From the NCBI GenBank assembly GCA_033060915.1, contig CM065377.1, positions 39,604,183 through 39,668,182 on the forward strand: a stretch of 64,000 bases of DNA. Direction: 5' to 3'. The DNA is from Euryodendron excelsum (Eukaryota; Streptophyta; Magnoliopsida; Ericales; Pentaphylacaceae). Made by a program: the position numbers and the translations under genes. Below the pieces are notes generated by a model that searched no databases, had not been told where the DNA came from, and saw only the letters and a list, made by a program, of their open reading frames with translations. Of the stretch, positions 45,001-56,305 are shown piece after piece (within the stretch, counting starts at the first letter, position 1; each line of letters starts with the position of its first letter).

Positions 45001-48000
45001 GAGAGAGAGAACACCATTGAAGACTAAGCGAAATAAGTTGTCATGGCTTGTAGAGTTGTTCCGTTCCGCCATATAAAGACCTTCACAAAGTCATAAGAAA
45101 AAAGTTAATTCATATGAAAATTCAAATGTTGATCCATTTAATAGGCAAGAAATGATTGTGACTTAGGAAGATATTGATCCTCACCAAAAAATTGAAATAT
45201 TTCAGTTAAAAATGTTTAAACTATAAAAAATGGAAAATGGATTGCTTACTATAAAGAGAATGAAATTTAACGCCTAAGGATTATGGAAGACATGAAACAG
45301 GAAATACGACAAAAAAATGGGATCTGACATGGAAGGGTTCATGGTAATACATTATAGTAATATAAAGTTTCTAAGTTTCTAGGATAGTCGCAAAGCTATT
45401 AATCTTGAACCATAAATAATTTCGCTCATATCTCTATGTTATAGAGAAATGTACTTGGCCTTGACGTTTGAATTGTAACCTAAGAAGCACGAACACGTAC
45501 ACGAGTGTCGAACACGACACGTTTCCTACATGCTGACATTGCAATTTTAAAAAAATGCAGGACACAGCACGGCAGTGACATGGCAAAAGAATATACTTTT
45601 ATATCTTTTTATAATGTCACACATATAAATATTTTACAAAAAAAGTGCAAAATATACAAGATAATATCAATTAAAATTTAAAAAACAACATATTTCATTA
45701 CTTAATAGGCAGCAAATCATTCACAATTAGTCAATTACATTCCATAAAAAATGATAAAATGAACAAACACATAACAAAAAAATTGTTCCATTAATACATA
45801 AGACTATAAAGTCATAAACTACCAAAACATTAAAAACTCATTACACTTCATCAACCATCTATCATCATCGAACATAAAATCCGTGAACAACACACAAAAC
45901 AAATTAACCACCAATATCAATAGCATACTTGCTGTTCTTCGATCCAACAAACTAGGGCTTCTCTCTCTCTCCCTCCCTCTCTCGTGATCGAATTGGTTTG
46001 ACTAAGATTTGCCCTCTTTTCTTTATTTTTGGATTTTAAAGTTTTCTTATTTACAAAATAAACCCCATTTTTTAGTTTTAAAGTTTGTAGTTGAGCCCCA
46101 CTGGGTCCCTAAAATGTCCAAAATAGGATACGCGTATCCAAGCCGTATCCCTGGAGTGTCCAATTTTAAAATAAATAAAAAATAGGACACATAAAATGGA
46201 GTGTCTGATACGTGTCGGTATTCGAAATGGATACAGCTTCTCCAACAGAGTGTTCGTGCTTCCTAAATTGCAACTCATGCCTAGCGCCATGGGGATGGTT
46301 AATATCTCATTCTTGGGACGGTATAATCAGCAATTAAGCCAAGTCAGCCCAAACAACATTTTGGCTGGATAAAACTGTAATAGTCTATTGGATTTGACTT
46401 TGGCCATCACCAACATATCAGAATAGACTTAAATGACTCTGTTATTTTTAGATCATAGTGTTTCAATGCAACTAATTGATTATATGAAGGGCAGAACTGA
46501 CTGAAGATTTAGAAAGTGACAAAAAGTTATCTTTCAGTTTGGATTAAAAAGGCTTGACTTGCTTAGTTGTGAAGTTGATAAGCAATTGGAATCTTAGAGT
46601 ACATGTCACAAAAGAATTTTGACAGTAGCTATTAGGTTTTAAGAAAAAGCCTTATAAGGTAGGTAATGGCAAGGTTTAAGAATTAGCTGTTTGAGATGAG
46701 AACCTAAGAACATAAGGCATATTTGAATTGTAGCTAAGCCATACAACTTAGCACTACAGAGACAAAGAAGTGTATTCACTGATACACACAATCACAAGTT
46801 GTATTCCCCCCCCCCCCCCCCCCCCCCCCCCTTCTTCCTGTTCTCTCCTCCTCCTCCTTTCCTTTCTAGAGGAGACGGAATTGTATAAATGCTAATATAT
46901 TATATGTAACTAAAAGCTCTAATGATATTCGATTTCTACAAGGACTAAGACTCTTAAGTTAGAACTTTGAAAGTACTTTAAATAATAAGACCATTTCAAA
47001 CCTACCAAAGGCCACAAACAAAAGGCCCATAATATTACATAATACTAATCCTCCTAATAAAAGAAGGAAACCCATAACCCTTGTTACAACCAAAGTCCAT
47101 AAAAATGAATCACCTTAAGTACTCTTGACCAATAATTAGGAAAACATGAAGCAAACTAAACCGGTATTGTATTAGCCTAAAAAAATAAAGAAATAAAAAA
47201 AATCCTACCAAAACATACACAAAGGTCAGAAATTAGTCCCATGTGAAGTTTCAAACTTGTTCCTCTTGTTTTTAACATGCTCTGCATCACTCCTCACCAT
47301 TTGGCAAAAGTGCTACCCCAAGTTTTGTAGCGTTCAAGTACAAGAAGCCATGAACTTCAGACTTCCATCCTTGGAGTGATGATATCTTGCAGCTCACTTG
47401 ATTCTATGTCATTCCATGGAAAGAACAACCTTAATAGAAAGAAGTCCGTCATTCTAGAATGTGATTCTAGCATGGCAATCATTTGAATTAAAAAGCGTCC
47501 TTGGATTCACTAAAGAGATGTAATTCAGCCACATTCCTGTCCTTCACATTGACTCCCTTCTATACGGAACTGTGATAATCAGAGTCCTTTGTGCTTCATT
47601 TGTATCACTAGGTTCAATGACAGTCCAATCCAAGTACGAAAAGAAATAATAAATTTGATAATATGGAAAACCAGAGAACAATATCAAGCTAAAACTTTAG
47701 CCTAAACACCCATGTCTCATTCCTAAAAGGAAGAAGAGAAGAAAAGGCTGCCATAGCACGCTGGAATTTCACCAGAAATAGTACAAAATGTTGCTGCTTA
47801 GAAGCTTGAACGATAATAAGACACTAGGGTCGAACTAACAGAAGTTTAGTTCTAGCCCTTCTTTTCAATCTAATGGAAGGTCATTTGCATGTCTGAAGAA
47901 AGAAAACACACCAAAAAGATCAATTTGCTCTTAAAACATCAAGTGGATCACTTAGAAAGCAGATAACTTCTAATATGTAAGTACAGAGAACAACGTACGG

Positions 48001-49106
48001 CTGTTCAGAACTTTAATGACTTCCAACAAAGAACATAGTAAATTATAGTAAAACTAAAGTTAAGACTCAAATAAGCAACTCAAACTCCCAAAAGGCCTTG
48101 CAAACTGGTTATGGGCTGAGCCCACCTAATATGATTCTCAGCTTCAGTCTTCTTATGATTTTCTTTATTGTTTGGTTATCTAAGTTCCAACTACGTATGT
48201 TGTTGTAATTCTACTCTGATAGTCGTCATGTTCAAGTGAGCCATGAAACCATTTTGGGGCAGATTAATTACTTTAGTTTATCGTTTTTATTTTTCATTGG
48301 AAAGACTACATGCACTTAGGTAAGTTAGGTTGCATTGATAGAAAGGGATGATATTACACTTTTATTAGAGCAAACCCAGTATCCTTGATAGGGATTGTTT
48401 CCACTAGTAAGCCACAGATTTTGAATATTGTTCATCAAGATTCAGTCTGCTACAGTAGCTGTTTTCCACTTCTTTTCTTTTTTTCTTTATTTTTTTTTTT
48501 CGGGTTGTGACATTCCTTGGGATGATATGAAAAAATATGCCACAACTAACTTGCATAACAAACCTAATAAACAAAAGAATCAGGCTTAGGTGCACAGCTT
48601 TAAGGCACTATCTAATAAAAAATAATTCCCCACTATTTAGTGGAAAAATACAGCATTAACCTGAATCCATAATGTACAGAATAAAATAAGAGAGAAAGGA
48701 ATAGAGTATTAGAAAGGAGTCTGGTAGTAAGTTTGCAATCAAGAATACACATGAATTGCCTCTGCCGAAAAATTGGCCATAAGGTTTATAGACATTGAGC
48801 AGATACAACAAGGGTGATTACTATTCAAGGTGTCACCTGTTGCAACACCTTTGAATATTTGTGACGCAGTCAACCTTAAAAAATGAAATGAATTTTAACT
48901 CCGTTTGTTTCGAGGTAAAACATTTTCTACTGAAAAATAGTTTTATGCAAACTCTTTTATGAGCAAAATAATCTTCTTCCTCCCTGTTTTCTGATAATTG
49001 GCTTCATTACCAACCAAAAGTTCTTTCATGGAGAGACATTTTATCAAAGACTGAAGAGAAGGAGAGGAAAATATACTTCAAAACCTTGTAGTCATGCTTT
49101 CAATCT

Positions 49107-49158
<52 letters not shown>

Positions 49159-52100
49159 TCAAATCCATGAAGAAGTGATTCAAACCCCCCCAAAAACAAA
49201 GATAACCAACTTGAGGGAACTGAACCACCCTATAAAGTGAAGAATATATGCTCAGTTTGAAGCCCCAGCCAATATCTACAATATGAGAGCAATGTTAGTT
49301 CTTGAAGGTAGTTGGCTATGCCAGAAGATAGTTACTGCCATCAGTAAATAATTGTCAGCTTCAGAGAAGAGAAGATGGCAGACTAAGATCTACTTTCTCT
49401 TTTCTCCAAGTCAGGCCCAAGGGGCACTCAAAATTGTTTCAAGAAATAATTTACATAAGTGGAGGCTGTAAGTAATTTTTGGGTGATGGAGGTAAAAACT
49501 TTTGCCGGTACAATGTTTTGCACTCAGTTTGGATTGAGGGGTATGGGGTGGAAGAGAAGGATTTGGATGGGACAAGTTAGTTAACATCAGATAATTTACA
49601 TAAGTGGATGGCGAGGTTGTGAAGGGAGAGAGGAAACGCATTTTTAGCACCTAGATGCCACCTACATAAGGCTAGCACAAGATCTCTTTTAGAGCTGGGG
49701 GTGACATGGCATGCCAGCTGAGCATGGGCCCATGCCACGTGTATCGTGGAGATGGGAGTACCCACACTCAACAATTTATGACAGAAAAACAAAGGTTTCT
49801 TACGTAGGATATATACAAAAGTGCATAATACACTTCCCTCCCTATATTAATTGTTGTTAAACCAAACAATAGGAAGGGAAGATCTCTTTCTCTCTTCTCT
49901 TGTAGTTAACCAAATAAGAGTAGGGATACTTTCCTTCCCTTCCCATTCCTTCCCTTCCCCTCATAACTAACACTTCTTCAGTTCCCCTGTCCTCTGTCCA
50001 AACAAAGAGAGAAATGCAAAAATATTTTTGAGAAAAATGCTTTACATCGAACCAAACAGAGAATCTGTCAAAACATATCTCCCGATAGCCACATGGTGGC
50101 AAGTTTTAATTTTTAATACCATGCCTAAGAGATGCAGCAATGACTGAGCAGCCTGTTAAAGTCCTACCTTAGTTTTGGACAAAAGTAATCAGCTACAAAC
50201 AAGGCATTGGCCTCTGCTAATGTGTACTTTCTTTTTTGGCTGAAAAAGTATATTCTCCCTTGAGGGGACAATCAAGAATATGCAATTTTGTCCCTTCAAG
50301 AATATGCAGCAATGACTAAGCAGCCTGTTAAAGTCCTACCTTAGTTTTGGACAAAAGTAATCAGCTACAAACAAGGCATTGGCCTCTGCTAACGTGTACT
50401 TTCTTTATTGGCTGAAAAAGTATATTCTCCCTTAAGGGGACAATCAAGAATATGCAAAAATCTTCCTGTAATCCTTTGACAAACTCCTCATGAATATTGT
50501 AAATGAATAGGATACTGCACATAAATTCTTGAAAAGTGCCAAAACCTACAACATAAAAATGCATATAGAGTTACAGACAGCAAAGGAGACATTGTGCTTA
50601 AAGCATAAGCTGATTTCTGCTTAAAGGTGAAACTAAGCAGCAAATTTCAAGTATGTTACCCACTTTTGATGTTCACAATTCAAATTTTGTTGGCCATTCA
50701 AATATATCAAAAGCACATTGTCATGATACCAAAAAATCTCACATTAAATAAAAGAAGATTCCCAATGATTCTCTCAAATTACATAGAATCCATGCCATAA
50801 ATGTCAATTCAGCCTCACTCTATTTAAATTGTCACTAAAGACTGCAACAAGCTTTTCTTCTTGACCCACTACTACTCCAGTAACAATCTTGATAGCATAA
50901 TCTACGCTATCAAGACTTTGTCAAATTTTAGCAAAACAAGAGGCAGCCAAGATTAAGAGCATAGAAGAATTTGAAAAGGAAATGTGCCTGAGAAGCCATG
51001 AGCTGACAATGCCAGTACAAAGAGACAACTTATAAGCATGGTATAGATTGAAAGCGCAAGTAGCCTGCCCCCAGTGGTTGGGGCCTGTATAACCAAGATT
51101 GGGGCCTGGGGTTCAAACCCCAGAATTCTCTCCCAATTCCCCTAATAAACAATCTCTTGCCTATCAAACAAACAATGGTATAGATAAAAAAACAAGGGCA
51201 GTACAAAGAGAAACCAGATAAGCATGGTAACGGTTGGACATTTGGTCAGTTCTCATTTAGGAGAGAGACAAATTAAGCCAGAGTTATTTTTAAGAACTTT
51301 GCAGTCTTAAGAAAGAGTTTAGTGCCAACCTTTTGCATCTATAGGCCAAGAGGAGCTGCAGTGGTTAAGATCATAGTAGCATAGACCCTGACAGAGCGGA
51401 AGTAATGGCAAAAAGACTAGCACTGATTTAATTGAAAGTGCCAGCAAACCAATGGAGTTTCTCAAGGATAAGCATTGAAAGTGATTCCCAAGAAGTAGTT
51501 TGATCTTGAAAGGAGAGGTCCCAACACGAATGAATTCTCTAGGCTTTAGTCTAGTTGCTTGTCTAATATGATATCAGAGTTTTGATTTTAAGAGGTCCAA
51601 AGTTCAAGATGAATCGCATTGTATGCTTACGTTCCTCATTATATTTCATAGCACTTGAACCAAAAAGTCTTATGCCGGCATTTTTAAGCAAAAGCTGGTT
51701 TTTTTAAATCTATCCCAGCATTTTCAATTGAATGCTGCAAAAAGTAGTCTTTACCAGCATTTTTTCCTAACCACGCTGCAAATTATCAGTGAGAGATGAT
51801 GTCGTTTCATGTGCCAGAAAGAATACAGCTAATAGAACAACATCATGGGTAACTGTTGAGGAAAAAATTGCCGTTTGTTTTGTATAAATGCTGGGAATGT
51901 TATACTGTTTATTTTTTCAATATGAAAACAATGCTGCTTTGCTGGGGAGCACAAAATGACAGTGTTTTAATAATATTTTGGATTCTGAAAAATGATAGTC
52001 AGTCACACTCTGTAGATGCACCAGTTTTTCTGTTTCAGTGTGCTGTTTCGATTAGCATAGAAACAAAAACGTTTCAGAAATGTTTCGGAAGTGACAAATA

Positions 52101-55100
52101 CTAAGGTAGTAAAATATAACATTTTTTCTTAATAAAAATAGTACAATATTTATGAAAAGTTTTATCTTCATGTTGACACAACTTATTGTTTCGGTATATT
52201 GTGCAGTGTTTGGGTGTGTTTTGCTAGGTGTCAAGTGTATTGTGATGTAAAAACTGCAATATAGTTATTCCACTAGTGTTCCGTTTCAGCCTCTTAAGAA
52301 ATTGAAATCTTGTTCCTTGCCTAGAACCCTAGTTCGCAATTACCTGTCCAAGTTCCATCACAGCCTCTTGCATACTCCTCTGTCCAGGAAAATCCAGCAA
52401 CCCTAAAGCTTTTGTTTTAGATCCAAAACAGCCCCAAACCTGTGCCCGCCCGAACAGGGTGCTTTTGAAAACTAATATTCTCCAAACAGTCTAAGTCTTT
52501 ACTTAAGGTTGTAGTAGCATTCTAATTTCAAGCACTATATCAGCTTTATTTCATCAATCTTCAATATTGACAGCATGTATTAAGCATAAAAGAAAGCAGA
52601 ATAAATAGCTATCAATTGCAGTAAAACCATAAGGAATAATCAAGAATGGAATTACTGACATGCATATATGCACTTCTGCCAGATTCTTAGCTCACTGCCA
52701 CTGGGAAATGTTGAAGGCTTTCGAGCCAATACATGAAGAGCTGTCTCTCCATTTCCGTCCCGAGATAGAGCTAATTCAGGGTGGCGCTGAATTAGGTGTA
52801 GGGCCACATCTGCTCAGTTAAAACATTATAATGGTTATCATCCTGGAAACTTTTGAGAGGATAATAGGTCCAGTTAGACTTTGAAGAAGGGGAAAAGGAC
52901 TTGCATTTTCAGAAGATCAAAGATTCACCAAAAAGCATGTATAATGCAAGAGCATTAATAGAACAAATCAGGCGAAATTTGAGGGAAACAATAAAGTAGC
53001 TGAGTTTCTTCGGATAATTTTTGTCTAATCAAAACCAGGATGCTTTCTCAGGAGGTAACTGACCATAAAGATCGGCGGTGATGCAAGCAACAAGGAGCTC
53101 AATACGATCTTTTTCCTTTAGAACATTTTCTTCAGTCACAGAGTAAAGATACCAGACCATGTCTTTGTGGCCTAATAAAGCAGCCATTCCCAGTGGGGTG
53201 GCTCCCTTACTGCCTCGAATTGATGGCAACATTTTGTTCTTATTAACCATCGCCTGTGCAATCTTTGTGATTCCAGATGCAGCAGCAAAACAAAGGGCAG
53301 TATTTCCAACCTTGTTCTGCAGTGCCAAGTCATCAGGACTCATCAATTTCACCAGCTCCTCAACAAACATTGTATGTCTTCCCCCAGCCGCAATATGAAG
53401 AGCAGTTTCCATGCCTCTGGTAATCCTAGCATGTATTGCTTGTGGATTCAAAGCTAAAAATGCTTTAGCAAATTCCCAGTCACCTTTAAGTGCAGCACGA
53501 TGCAGGCGAACATATGCAATAATGCGACTCCAACTTACATCTCCTGCAAAGAATAAAAGTATCAAGAAATGTGTGCCACCAGTAAGCCAAAAAGTACGAA
53601 AAATTCACTCGATTATTCTTTCCACAGGATTCTCCTTCATTTATTACTTGTCACACTTTATACACATGTAGGTATTATCTCATTTTGAGGACTGCTGATC
53701 TAGATTCCATCCACATCAATGATACCATCTTAAATGGCCACTTTTGAAAGTGTGAAATAGGTATACATTCACGTTGATGGGCACCTAACCAACAAGAACT
53801 TCATGCAAATAAATAGAATACTACATTCGGAATTCACTAGTAAATTTCAGACCATTGTTCTTGATACATTCCTCTGTTACATTTAGAATACCACAGCAGA
53901 GCTGGTACGTTGCAAACAATATTTCACCGTAGATAATGGATAAAGAATACTGAAAATCTAGTTGAATCCTCATAGTAGATGAACTCAACATACAGACAAG
54001 TACATCCACTTCCTGCACTTACAGAAGCCCAATTAACATATTCTTGTATCAAACTTGACTTGAAGAAGATCCACACACTGCTAGGAAGGCTAACAACATA
54101 TCTTTTCTATTTCTTTCCAAAATAAGCATAAATAAGCCAAGTTTAGATTTTCCTTTTTGCTTACTTATTCTTTGGCTGTCATTTGGTTGTCTGCAGAATA
54201 AAGACAAGAATAGAGTGACAAATAGTTACTTTAAAATAAAGTGACAATTAATTAATTTACAAAGTTGTAGCGTGTAGACTTGATGGCTTGACAGATTTTT
54301 CCCCTATCAAATTGTAATATTTTCTTCATTTTGGTAGAGAAGATAATAAATTTGCATGGCTTCCTAATCAACTCTTTGATTTGTATCTCAGAGCTTCAAG
54401 CGTGGTAAGATTAATGGAGTTTTGTCACTTTGCCTAGAGCGAGAAAGTTCGAGGGGACTTGAGAGGCCTCAATCCGTAGAGTTTTCTATCTTACTTTATT
54501 GGTATATGAAGAATTGTGTTGAAGGTCTCCAAAATTTAGAGTTGTGGTGAATGAGGGTTATGATAGGACTAGTTATTTGTTAATTTCATGATTATTTATT
54601 TATTTATTTATAGAGAGATAATTTGAAGATACATCGATTTGATTGGAGGAAATATTTATTTTCTCTTTAGCAAAGCAAATGTTAGGCTTGTCAGCTTGAA
54701 AACTTCATCATATTGACATGTGGTGATTCGGCCCTTCACGCAGTCTTGATTGAGACCTATTTGACATGTATTTAATTCGCCAATAATTGCATCATATGTT
54801 AGACCTTTTTTACAGATGACTATTTGTAATTGGCTAAAATTTGCATGCTATAAGCACAACCATGATTTTCATTTGCCTTAGCAACAAACCATGACCCCAA
54901 TTCAGAACATGACTGTTGCAAGACCAGCTAGTCATTCGTAAGTGTAGAAAACAAAATTATCTACTAGAGTGCATTTAGTATGCTGGCAAGGAAAGGAAAA
55001 GGATTAATGAATCATTTTGTTTCATTTGTTTGGCAAAGGCAAGGTTTTCAAGTCAACATATCCTTTGTGTCGTTTGGTTTAACGAAGGAGATGGAAAGGA

Positions 55101-55387
55101 ACCAAATGCATTTACCACTATACCCGCATTTTTATAAGGTCGCTAAAGTTGGAAGGGTAGAACTGAAGAGAACAAATAAAGTATTATGCACTATATTTTT
55201 CCCTTTTGCCATTAAATCTTTTACCTTTGCACAGATATACTTTTTTCTAATAAAACCTCATCTATCTAACTTTTGCTATTCCTTTCCACCACTCTTTCCA
55301 TTGATGCCAAACATAGGAAAGGATATTTTTAATCTCAATTCCTTTCCTTTCCACTCAAAACCCACCTAGCCAAACACACTCTCAAGA

Positions 55388-55422
<35 letters not shown>

Positions 55423-56070
55423 AATGATATGTAACGATACTACAAGATCACATCACTATTAAAATCAACATGGTAAAAATTCTCATACTTTCAAATCTAT
55501 AAAGTTGTAAAAGCATAATTAGAAAGCAAAAAAAAAAAAAAAAAAACCTCTTTTCACTAAGCCAAATGGTGTCCTATAATTATCATTTTCAAATTAGTTT
55601 ACATATTTTCTTGCTCTAAGTATCCATATGAGCAACTAGCACACAACCCATGTACTTATGGCAACACAAACATTGATTAGAATTTCAAAAGGACTATACA
55701 GTAATTATACCAACAAAAAAGGAATTACACAAAACTCACCAAAATCTTCACCTCTACGAGGCAATGGTGTTTGGGAATAAGGTAAAGTGCCATTTGCTCT
55801 TACAGTCAGAACCACATCATTGTCAGGGATTTGATTGGATGAAGCATAACTGGGCCTTAACGATGAATTTAAATCCATACCGACATCGCTAGATAGGCTT
55901 GGGCTGATAAAATCTTTAAGGCTTATGTCATCATCAGAGCATTCAATACTGGCATCATCATCACCTGGAGATTTGCAAGAGGAATTCGTAGAAGATCTTA
56001 TTTCTGGGAAACATGCTTGGATAGAAAGACTGCTTCCAGGTTGTGAAGAAGCAAGGTTGCTATCCCTCAT
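42080..56070 (-). CDS. Ankyrin-repeat/PGG-domain membrane protein (ACD6/ITN1-like superfamily)
   Basis: Five minus-strand exons: 56070-55740, 53543-53064, 52809-52660, 43611-43169 and 42694-42080. All junctions have GT/AG and the phases agree, giving 2019 bp, 672 residues plus TAA. Residues 1-110 are a Ser- and Asp-rich, probably disordered region (SGDDDASIECSDDDISLKDF). Ankyrin repeats follow at about 120-310 ('LHRAALKGDWEFAKAFL', 'ETALHIAAGGRH', 'GNTALCFAAASG', 'GATPLGMAALLGHK', 'GETALHVLARKP') and about 365-450 ('RLLFTATELGIVEFI', 'SRSIFHIAVAHRQEKI', 'GNNTNMLHLAGKLAP'). The PGG domain starts near residue 505, with 'EGEKWMKDTASSCMVV' and PGG at 534-536, and has four membrane helices at about 515-532, 551-577, 594-620 and 625-650. 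An in-frame TGA just upstream supports this start. Family members act at membranes in defence, salt and hormone signalling; the specific role here is unknown. It looks intact. Confidence 0.9.
42695..43168 (-). other. Intron 4 of the ankyrin/PGG gene (474 bp)
   Basis: Donor GTTAATTG after '...HWFK' and acceptor GGATTGTAG before 'EVEKIVQ', phase 0. It holds a T-run (about 42906-42920) and no other feature. It separates the ankyrin part from the PGG membrane part, as in other members of the family. Confidence 0.85.
44984..45010. repeat. (GA)n microsatellite
   Basis: About 13 GA dinucleotides in intron 3 of the ankyrin/PGG gene. Confidence 0.95.
45480..46265. mobile_element. MULE-type MITE (786 bp) with 9-bp target duplication
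   Basis: The left end CTAAGAAGCACGAACACG and the complement of the right end (TAGGAAGCACGAACACTC) are terminal inverted repeats. AATTGTAAC (45471-45479) and AATTGCAAC (46266-46274) flank the element, a 9-bp duplication with one mismatch. That length is characteristic of Mutator-like elements. The interior has many ACACG/GTGTC words near both ends and AT-rich middle sequence without a transposase. Confidence 0.8.
46806..46831. repeat. Poly-C tract (~26 bp)
   Basis: An uninterrupted run of C in intron 3, followed by CT-rich sequence. The length may be affected by sequencing error. Confidence 0.8.
49109..49156. repeat. (AG)n microsatellite
   Basis: About 24 AG dinucleotides in intron 3. Confidence 0.95.
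50132..50457. repeat. 172-bp tandem duplication in intron 3
   Basis: ATGCAGCAATGACTRAGCAG at 50132 recurs at 50304, and ATCAAGAATATGCA ends the units at 50271 and 50443. The offset is 172 bp and the copies differ at only a few bases, so the duplication is recent. Confidence 0.9.
51049..51174 (+). mobile_element. tRNA-derived SINE-like insertion
   Basis: GTAGCCTGCCCCCAGTGG and then GGTTCAAACCCC (51107-51118) resemble polymerase III A- and B-boxes. The B-box matches GGTTCRANYCC. ATGGTATAGAT flanks the segment on both sides (51038-51048 and 51175-51185). The length of about 125 bp is short but acceptable for plant SINEs. A longer shared flank (CAGTACAAAGAGA at 51014 and 51200) means a local duplication is an alternative origin of the flanking repeat. 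Confidence 0.55.
51660..51800. mobile_element. CACTA-like subterminal repeat remnant
   Basis: Repeated words of the form CCGGCATTTTT, CCAGCATTTT and CAGCATTTTTTCC, with inverse AAAAGCTGG and AATGCTGCAAA forms, recur within 140 bp. Such subterminal repeats are typical of CACTA elements. No CACTA terminus or target duplication was located, so this is tentative. Confidence 0.3.
52044..52310 (+). repeat. Dispersed repeat, uninterrupted copy
   Basis: Landmarks GTTTCGATTAGCAT (52044), GAAGTGACAAATA (52089), GTAAAATATAAC (52109), TTGACACAACTTATT (52174) and GAAATCTTGTT (52304) reappear in the same order at 58397-58462 plus 60271-60482. There they are separated by a Helitron. The family is not recognised. 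It lies in intron 3 close to exon 3. Confidence 0.7.
52810..53063 (-). other. Intron 2 of the ankyrin/PGG gene (254 bp)
   Basis: Donor GTCAGTTACC after 'TADLY' and acceptor ACTGAGCAG. The split codon gives Asp, so the joined text continues 'DVALHLIQRHPELA'. Nothing else is seen in it. Confidence 0.88.
54966..55381. mobile_element. MITE-like element (~415 bp) in intron 1
   Basis: The left end AGAGTGCATTTAGTATGCTGG is mirrored by the complement of the right end (AGAGTGTGTTTGGCTAGGTG), each followed by a GGAAAGGAAA tract. GAGTGTGTTTGG-type ends are common in plant non-autonomous DNA elements. A 129-codon frame inside is incidental. No clear target duplication. Confidence 0.55.
55392..55419. repeat. 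(GA)n microsatellite
   Basis: About 14 GA dinucleotides in intron 1, right next to the MITE-like unit. Confidence 0.95.
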
Positions 56071-56274
56071 CCTCCTTCAATGTATCAAAGAAGATAGCTA
56101 AAACGTCAAAAACAGAAATCTATTTGATGTAAAGTGGAATTTTAAGGTTCTAAAAATAATCTATGCGATAAACTCCACCATCAATATTCCATTGACTACT
56201 AGAATCCTATCTATCTAGAAGATTCAATTGATACATGGCTCAATATGGGGTTTTTTCACACTTTGTTTATGATC

Positions 56275-56305
<31 letters not shown>

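Larger units (their letters stand above)
43612..52659 (-). other. Intron 3 of the ankyrin/PGG gene, about 9 kb, transposon-rich
   Basis: Donor GTCAGT at 52659 and acceptor CTTATTGCAG ending at 43612, phase 1. The exons join to give 'IYAFPGIKAIHD', the expected family sequence. The intron holds a MULE-type MITE (45480-46265), three (GA)n or poly-C tracts, a 172-bp duplication, a SINE-like insertion, CACTA-like subterminal words and a dispersed repeat at 52044-52310. Stretches 43700-44980, 46300-46800, 46832-49100 and 49160-50130 show no gene in either strand. At 9 kb it is large for a eudicot intron. Confidence 0.85.
53544..55739 (-). other. Intron 1 of the ankyrin/PGG gene (2.2 kb)
   Basis: Donor GTGAGT and acceptor TTCTTTGCAG, phase 1, rebuilding '...GEDFGDVSWS'. 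It contains a ~415-bp MITE-like unit (54966-55381), a (GA)n tract and a poly-A run near 55530-55547. Confidence 0.85.

Noticed and set aside
51062..51120. A functional tRNA gene
   Set aside because: Only a B-box-like word is convincing; no cloverleaf arms or anticodon stem can be formed in a normal 72-76-base frame.
54980..55369. 129-codon plus-strand open frame in intron 1
   Set aside because: It lies within a MITE-like unit bounded by inverted ends, with no domain.
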